Below, piece after piece: positions 61,304 to 64,000 of a stretch of DNA of 64,000 nucleotides (its first letter is position 1; each line of letters begins with the position of its first letter). Below the pieces are notes generated by a model. The model did not search any database. It was not told where the DNA came from and worked only from the letters and a program-made list of their open reading frames with translations. Source of the stretch: Parabacteroides distasonis ATCC 8503 (GTDB lineage: Bacteria; Bacteroidota; Bacteroidia; Bacteroidales; Tannerellaceae); the NCBI RefSeq assembly GCF_000012845.1, contig NC_009615.1:3536501-3600500 (forward strand), in the 5' to 3' direction. The translations under genes and the position numbers were made by a program.

Positions 61304-64000
61304 ATGGAGTACAATTTCAGAGAGATTGAGAAGAAGTGGCACGACTACTGGATTGCCGAAAAGGTTTATAAAGTCGAAAAAGACACGAATAAGCCTAAAT
61401 ACTATGTATTGGACATGTTCCCCTATCCTTCCGGTGCGGGATTGCACGTTGGCCACCCGCTCGGTTATATAGCTTCTGATATTTATTCGCGTTTCAAACG
61501 TTTGCAAGGTTTTAACGTATTGCACCCGATGGGTTACGACGCTTACGGATTGCCCGCCGAGCAATACGCCATCCAGACCGGCCAACATCCGGAGATCACG
61601 ACAAAAAATAATATAGCCCGTTATCGGGAGCAATTGGAAAAGATCGGTTTCTGCTACGATTGGAGCCGTGAGATCCGTACCTGCGATCCCGAATATTACA
61701 AATGGACGCAATGGGCCTTCATCCGGATGTTCAACAGCTACTACTGCAACGACGAGAAGCAAGCCCGCCCGATCAGCGAGTTGATACAGGCTTTCGAGAC
61801 CAGTGGTACGGAAGGTCTGAACGTAGCTTGCGGAGAGGAACTTAGTTTCACCGCCGAGGAATGGAAAGCCAAGAGCGATAAAGAAAAACAAGAGATATTA
61901 CTCAACTACCGGATCGCTTATCGTGGCGAGACCATGGTAAACTGGTGTGCCGCCTTGGGTACCGTATTAGCGAATGATGAGGTCGTGAACGGTGTTTCCG
62001 AGCGTGGAGGCTATCCGGTGGAACAAAAGATCATGCGCCAATGGTGCTTACGTGTATCCGCTTACGCGCAACGCCTGTTGGACGGATTGGATACGATCGA
62101 CTGGACGGATTCCTTGAAAGAGACCCAAAAGAACTGGATCGGACGCAGCGAAGGTGCCGAGGTTCGCTTCAAGGTAAAAGACAGCGACAAGGAATTCACG
62201 ATCTTTACGACCCGTGCCGATACGATGTTTGGTGTTACCTTCATGGTATTAGCTCCGGAAAGCGAATTGGTTCAACAATTAACTACGGCAGACCAAAAAG
62301 CGGAAGTAGACGCTTACCTAGATCGCACCAAGAAACGTACCGAGCGCGAGCGCATCGCCGACCGCCAGGTAACCGGTGTATTCAGTGGTTCCTACGCTAT
62401 TAACCCGTTTACGGGCGAGGCGGTTCCCATCTGGATCAGCGACTATGTATTGGCCGGCTACGGTACGGGAGCGATCATGGCGGTTCCGGCGCACGATAGT
62501 CGCGACTACGCTTTCGCGAAGCATTTCGGACTGGAAATCCGTCCGTTGGTGGAAGGTTGCGACGTAAGCAAGGAAAGTTTCGATGCCAAGGAAGGTATCG
62601 TATGCAATTCTCCGAGAACCGGCGTTACTCCTTATTGCGATCTTTCCTTGAACGGACTGACGATCAAGGAAGCGATAGCCGCTACCAAGAAATACGTAAA
62701 AGATCACGATTTGGGACGTGTGAAGATAAACTACCGCTTGCGCGACGCTATTTTCAGCCGCCAGCGTTATTGGGGCGAACCGTTCCCGGTATATTACGAC
62801 GCCGATAGCATGCCTCAGATGTTGCCGGAAGAATGTCTGCCCCTGTTACTGCCGGAAGTAGATAAATTCTTGCCTACCGAGACGGGCGAGCCTCCATTAG
62901 GACACGCCGTTAAATGGGCTTGGGACACGGTAAACCAAAAAGTCACCGAGGTATCAAAGATCGATAACCAGACGATCTTCCCGCTGGAGCTTTGTACGAT
63001 GCCGGGCTTCGCCGGTTCTTCCGCTTATTATTTGCGCTATATGGACCCGCATAATGATAAAGCCTTGGTCGCTAAAGACGTGGATGAATATTGGAGAAAC
63101 GTGGATTTATATATCGGTGGTACGGAACACGCTACCGGCCACTTGATCTACAGCCGTTTCTGGAATAAGTTCTTATTCGACTTGGGTATCGTTTGCGAGG
63201 AAGAGCCGTTCAAGAAATTGATCAACCAAGGTATGATCCAAGGACGCTCGAACTTCGTGTACCGCATCAACGGAACCAATAAATTCGTTTCCTTGAACTT
63301 GAAAGACCAATACGAGGTCACCCCTATCCATGTAGACGTAAATATCGTATCTAACGATCTGTTGGATATAGAGGCTTTCAAGAACTGGCGTCCGGAATAC
63401 AACGACGCGGAGTTCGTATTGGAAGATGGTAAATATATCTGCGGATGGGCGGTCGAGAAGATGTCCAAATCCATGTTCAACGTAGTGAACCCGGATATGA
63501 TCGTTGAGAAATATGGTGCCGATACCCTACGTTTGTACGAGATGTTCCTAGGCCCGTTGGAGCAATCCAAGCCTTGGGATACGAACGGTATCGATGGCGT
63601 ACACCGTTTCTTAAAGAAGCTTTGGGGTTTGTTCTTCGGCAATACGGATACCCTTCAAGTTACCGATGCCGAGCCTACGGCCGACGAATTGAAATCCTTG
63701 CATAAGCTGATCAAGAAAGTAACGTTCGACATCGAGCATTTCTCATACAACACGTCCATTAGCGCCTTCATGATTTGCGTGAACGAGTTAACGAGCTTAA
63801 AATGCAGCAAGCGCGCCATCTTGGAGCCGCTGATCACTTTATTGGCTCCGTTCGCTCCTCATATAGCGGAAGAGCTATGGCATCAATTAGGACATGATAC
63901 GACCATCTGCGATGCCCGGTGGCCGAAACACAACGAAGAATATCTCAAGGAGAAATCCGTTGTTTACGCGATCTCATTCAATGGTAAAGCTCGCTACAAC
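61304..64000 (+). CDS. leuS: leucyl-tRNA synthetase, 3' end outside window
   Basis: 899 codons are visible from [16 protein letters not shown] with no stop before the window ends; the bacterial enzyme of this lineage is somewhat longer, so only the C-terminal tail is missing. The class I HIGH motif is GLHVGHP at about 47-52. The CP1 editing domain is inserted ([21 protein letters not shown], then [16 protein letters not shown]). The KMSKS loop is exact at 719-723 ([14 protein letters not shown]). It charges tRNA-Leu and edits isoleucine-like errors. Confidence 0.96.
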   Translation, partial: MEYNFREIEKKWHDYWIAEKVYKVEKDTNKPKYYVLDMFPYPSGAGLHVGHPLGYIASDIYSRFKRLQGFNVLHPMGYDAYGLPAEQYAIQTGQHPEITTKNNIARYREQLEKIGFCYDWSREIRTCDPEYYKWTQWAFIRMFNSYYCNDEKQARPISELIQAFETSGTEGLNVACGEELSFTAEEWKAKSDKEKQEILLNYRIAYRGETMVNWCAALGTVLANDEVVNGVSERGGYPVEQKIMRQWCLRVSAYAQRLLDGLDTIDWTDSLKETQKNWIGRSEGAEVRFKVKDSDKEFTIFTTRADTMFGVTFMVLAPESELVQQLTTADQKAEVDAYLDRTKKRTERERIADRQVTGVFSGSYAINPFTGEAVPIWISDYVLAGYGTGAIMAVPAHDSRDYAFAKHFGLEIRPLVEGCDVSKESFDAKEGIVCNSPRTGVTPYCDLSLNGLTIKEAIAATKKYVKDHDLGRVKINYRLRDAIFSRQRYWGEPFPVYYDADSMPQMLPEECLPLLLPEVDKFLPTETGEPPLGHAVKWAWDTVNQKVTEVSKIDNQTIFPLELCTMPGFAGSSAYYLRYMDPHNDKALVAKDVDEYWRNVDLYIGGTEHATGHLIYSRFWNKFLFDLGIVCEEEPFKKLINQGMIQGRSNFVYRINGTNKFVSLNLKDQYEVTPIHVDVNIVSNDLLDIEAFKNWRPEYNDAEFVLEDGKYICGWAVEKMSKSMFNVVNPDMIVEKYGADTLRLYEMFLGPLEQSKPWDTNGIDGVHRFLKKLWGLFFGNTDTLQVTDAEPTADELKSLHKLIKKVTFDIEHFSYNTSISAFMICVNELTSLKCSKRAILEPLITLLAPFAPHIAEELWHQLGHDTTICDARWPKHNEEYLKEKSVVYAISFNGKARYN

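Noticed and set aside
61220..61891. 223-residue minus-strand frame
   Set aside because: It is antisense to leuS, whose catalytic motifs fix the coding strand.

Overview
The window looks like a gut Bacteroidales chromosome, most likely Parabacteroides (P. distasonis-like). Reasons: many promoters match the Bacteroidetes -7 box TAnnTTTG, ribosome binding sites are weak, and the gene content includes fimbrillin lipoproteins, DUF4252 and DUF3244 proteins, 6-bladed propeller lipoproteins, a TPR-HTH membrane regulator and ORF6N/KilA-N proteins. The species is inferred from general familiarity, not from a search.

Layout. 1-2.4 kb: an AT-rich pair of cholesterol-dependent-cytolysin-like (CDCL) genes, one without and one with a C-terminal domain 4. 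2.5-6.4 kb: a tight five-gene minus-strand operon (2-hydroxyacid dehydrogenase, AlkD-like glycosylase, TIGR02757 protein, LOG-family protein, secreted metallo-beta-lactamase-fold hydrolase). 6.4-11.2 kb: fused SpmA/SpmB transporter-like protein, ybeY, a KilA-N gene, a decayed Cys-rich gene, an outer-membrane barrel and a phosphoesterase. 11.3-18.4 kb: a co-directional run mnmG-ade-uvrC-dtd-MazG-like-deoC with a perfect parS site between mnmG and ade. 18.6-23.8 kb: polyprenyl diphosphate synthase, polA and an MFS exporter. Two of these intergenic regions carry palindromic repeats with an exact 22-bp period, and one family recurs at 59.8 kb.

24.0-40.2 kb is an integrated mobile element of about 16.2 kb, inserted in the 5' end of ychF. 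A 17-bp duplication marks both ends. Paired TTTGTTAC direct repeats, read as integrase arm sites, lie just inside each end. The right end supplies a new near-consensus promoter for ychF, and the old one is stranded 16 kb away. The integrase is at the left; a Rep-like protein and an excisionase-like HTH protein are at the right. Cargo: an unusual ADP-ribosylglycohydrolase / membrane / toroid-domain fusion between two diverged copies of a membrane-protein gene (one decayed, one with a possible slippery start), a type III restriction-modification operon headed by an unknown gene and a roughly 330-nt structured leader RNA, and a HepT-MntA toxin-antitoxin pair.

40.2-49.4 kb: ychF, a TolB-like propeller, a membrane AraC-type regulator, two fimbrillin lipoproteins with a decayed gene and a long inverted repeat between them, an ECF sigma / membrane protein / two DUF4252 proteins operon, and a propeller lipoprotein. 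49.4-55.4 kb: mutS, a small transaldolase, and a type II restriction-modification pair (cytosine methyltransferase plus PD-ExK nuclease). 55.7-59.7 kb: an AT-rich envelope locus (barrel, lipoprotein, DUF3244 protein, TPR-HTH regulator). 60-64 kb: two tandem ORF6N genes, then leuS running off the window end.

The most unusual items are the ychF-targeting element with its promoter exchange, the leader RNA before the type III system, the ADP-ribosylglycohydrolase fusion, the CDCL pair and the 22-bp-period repeats.
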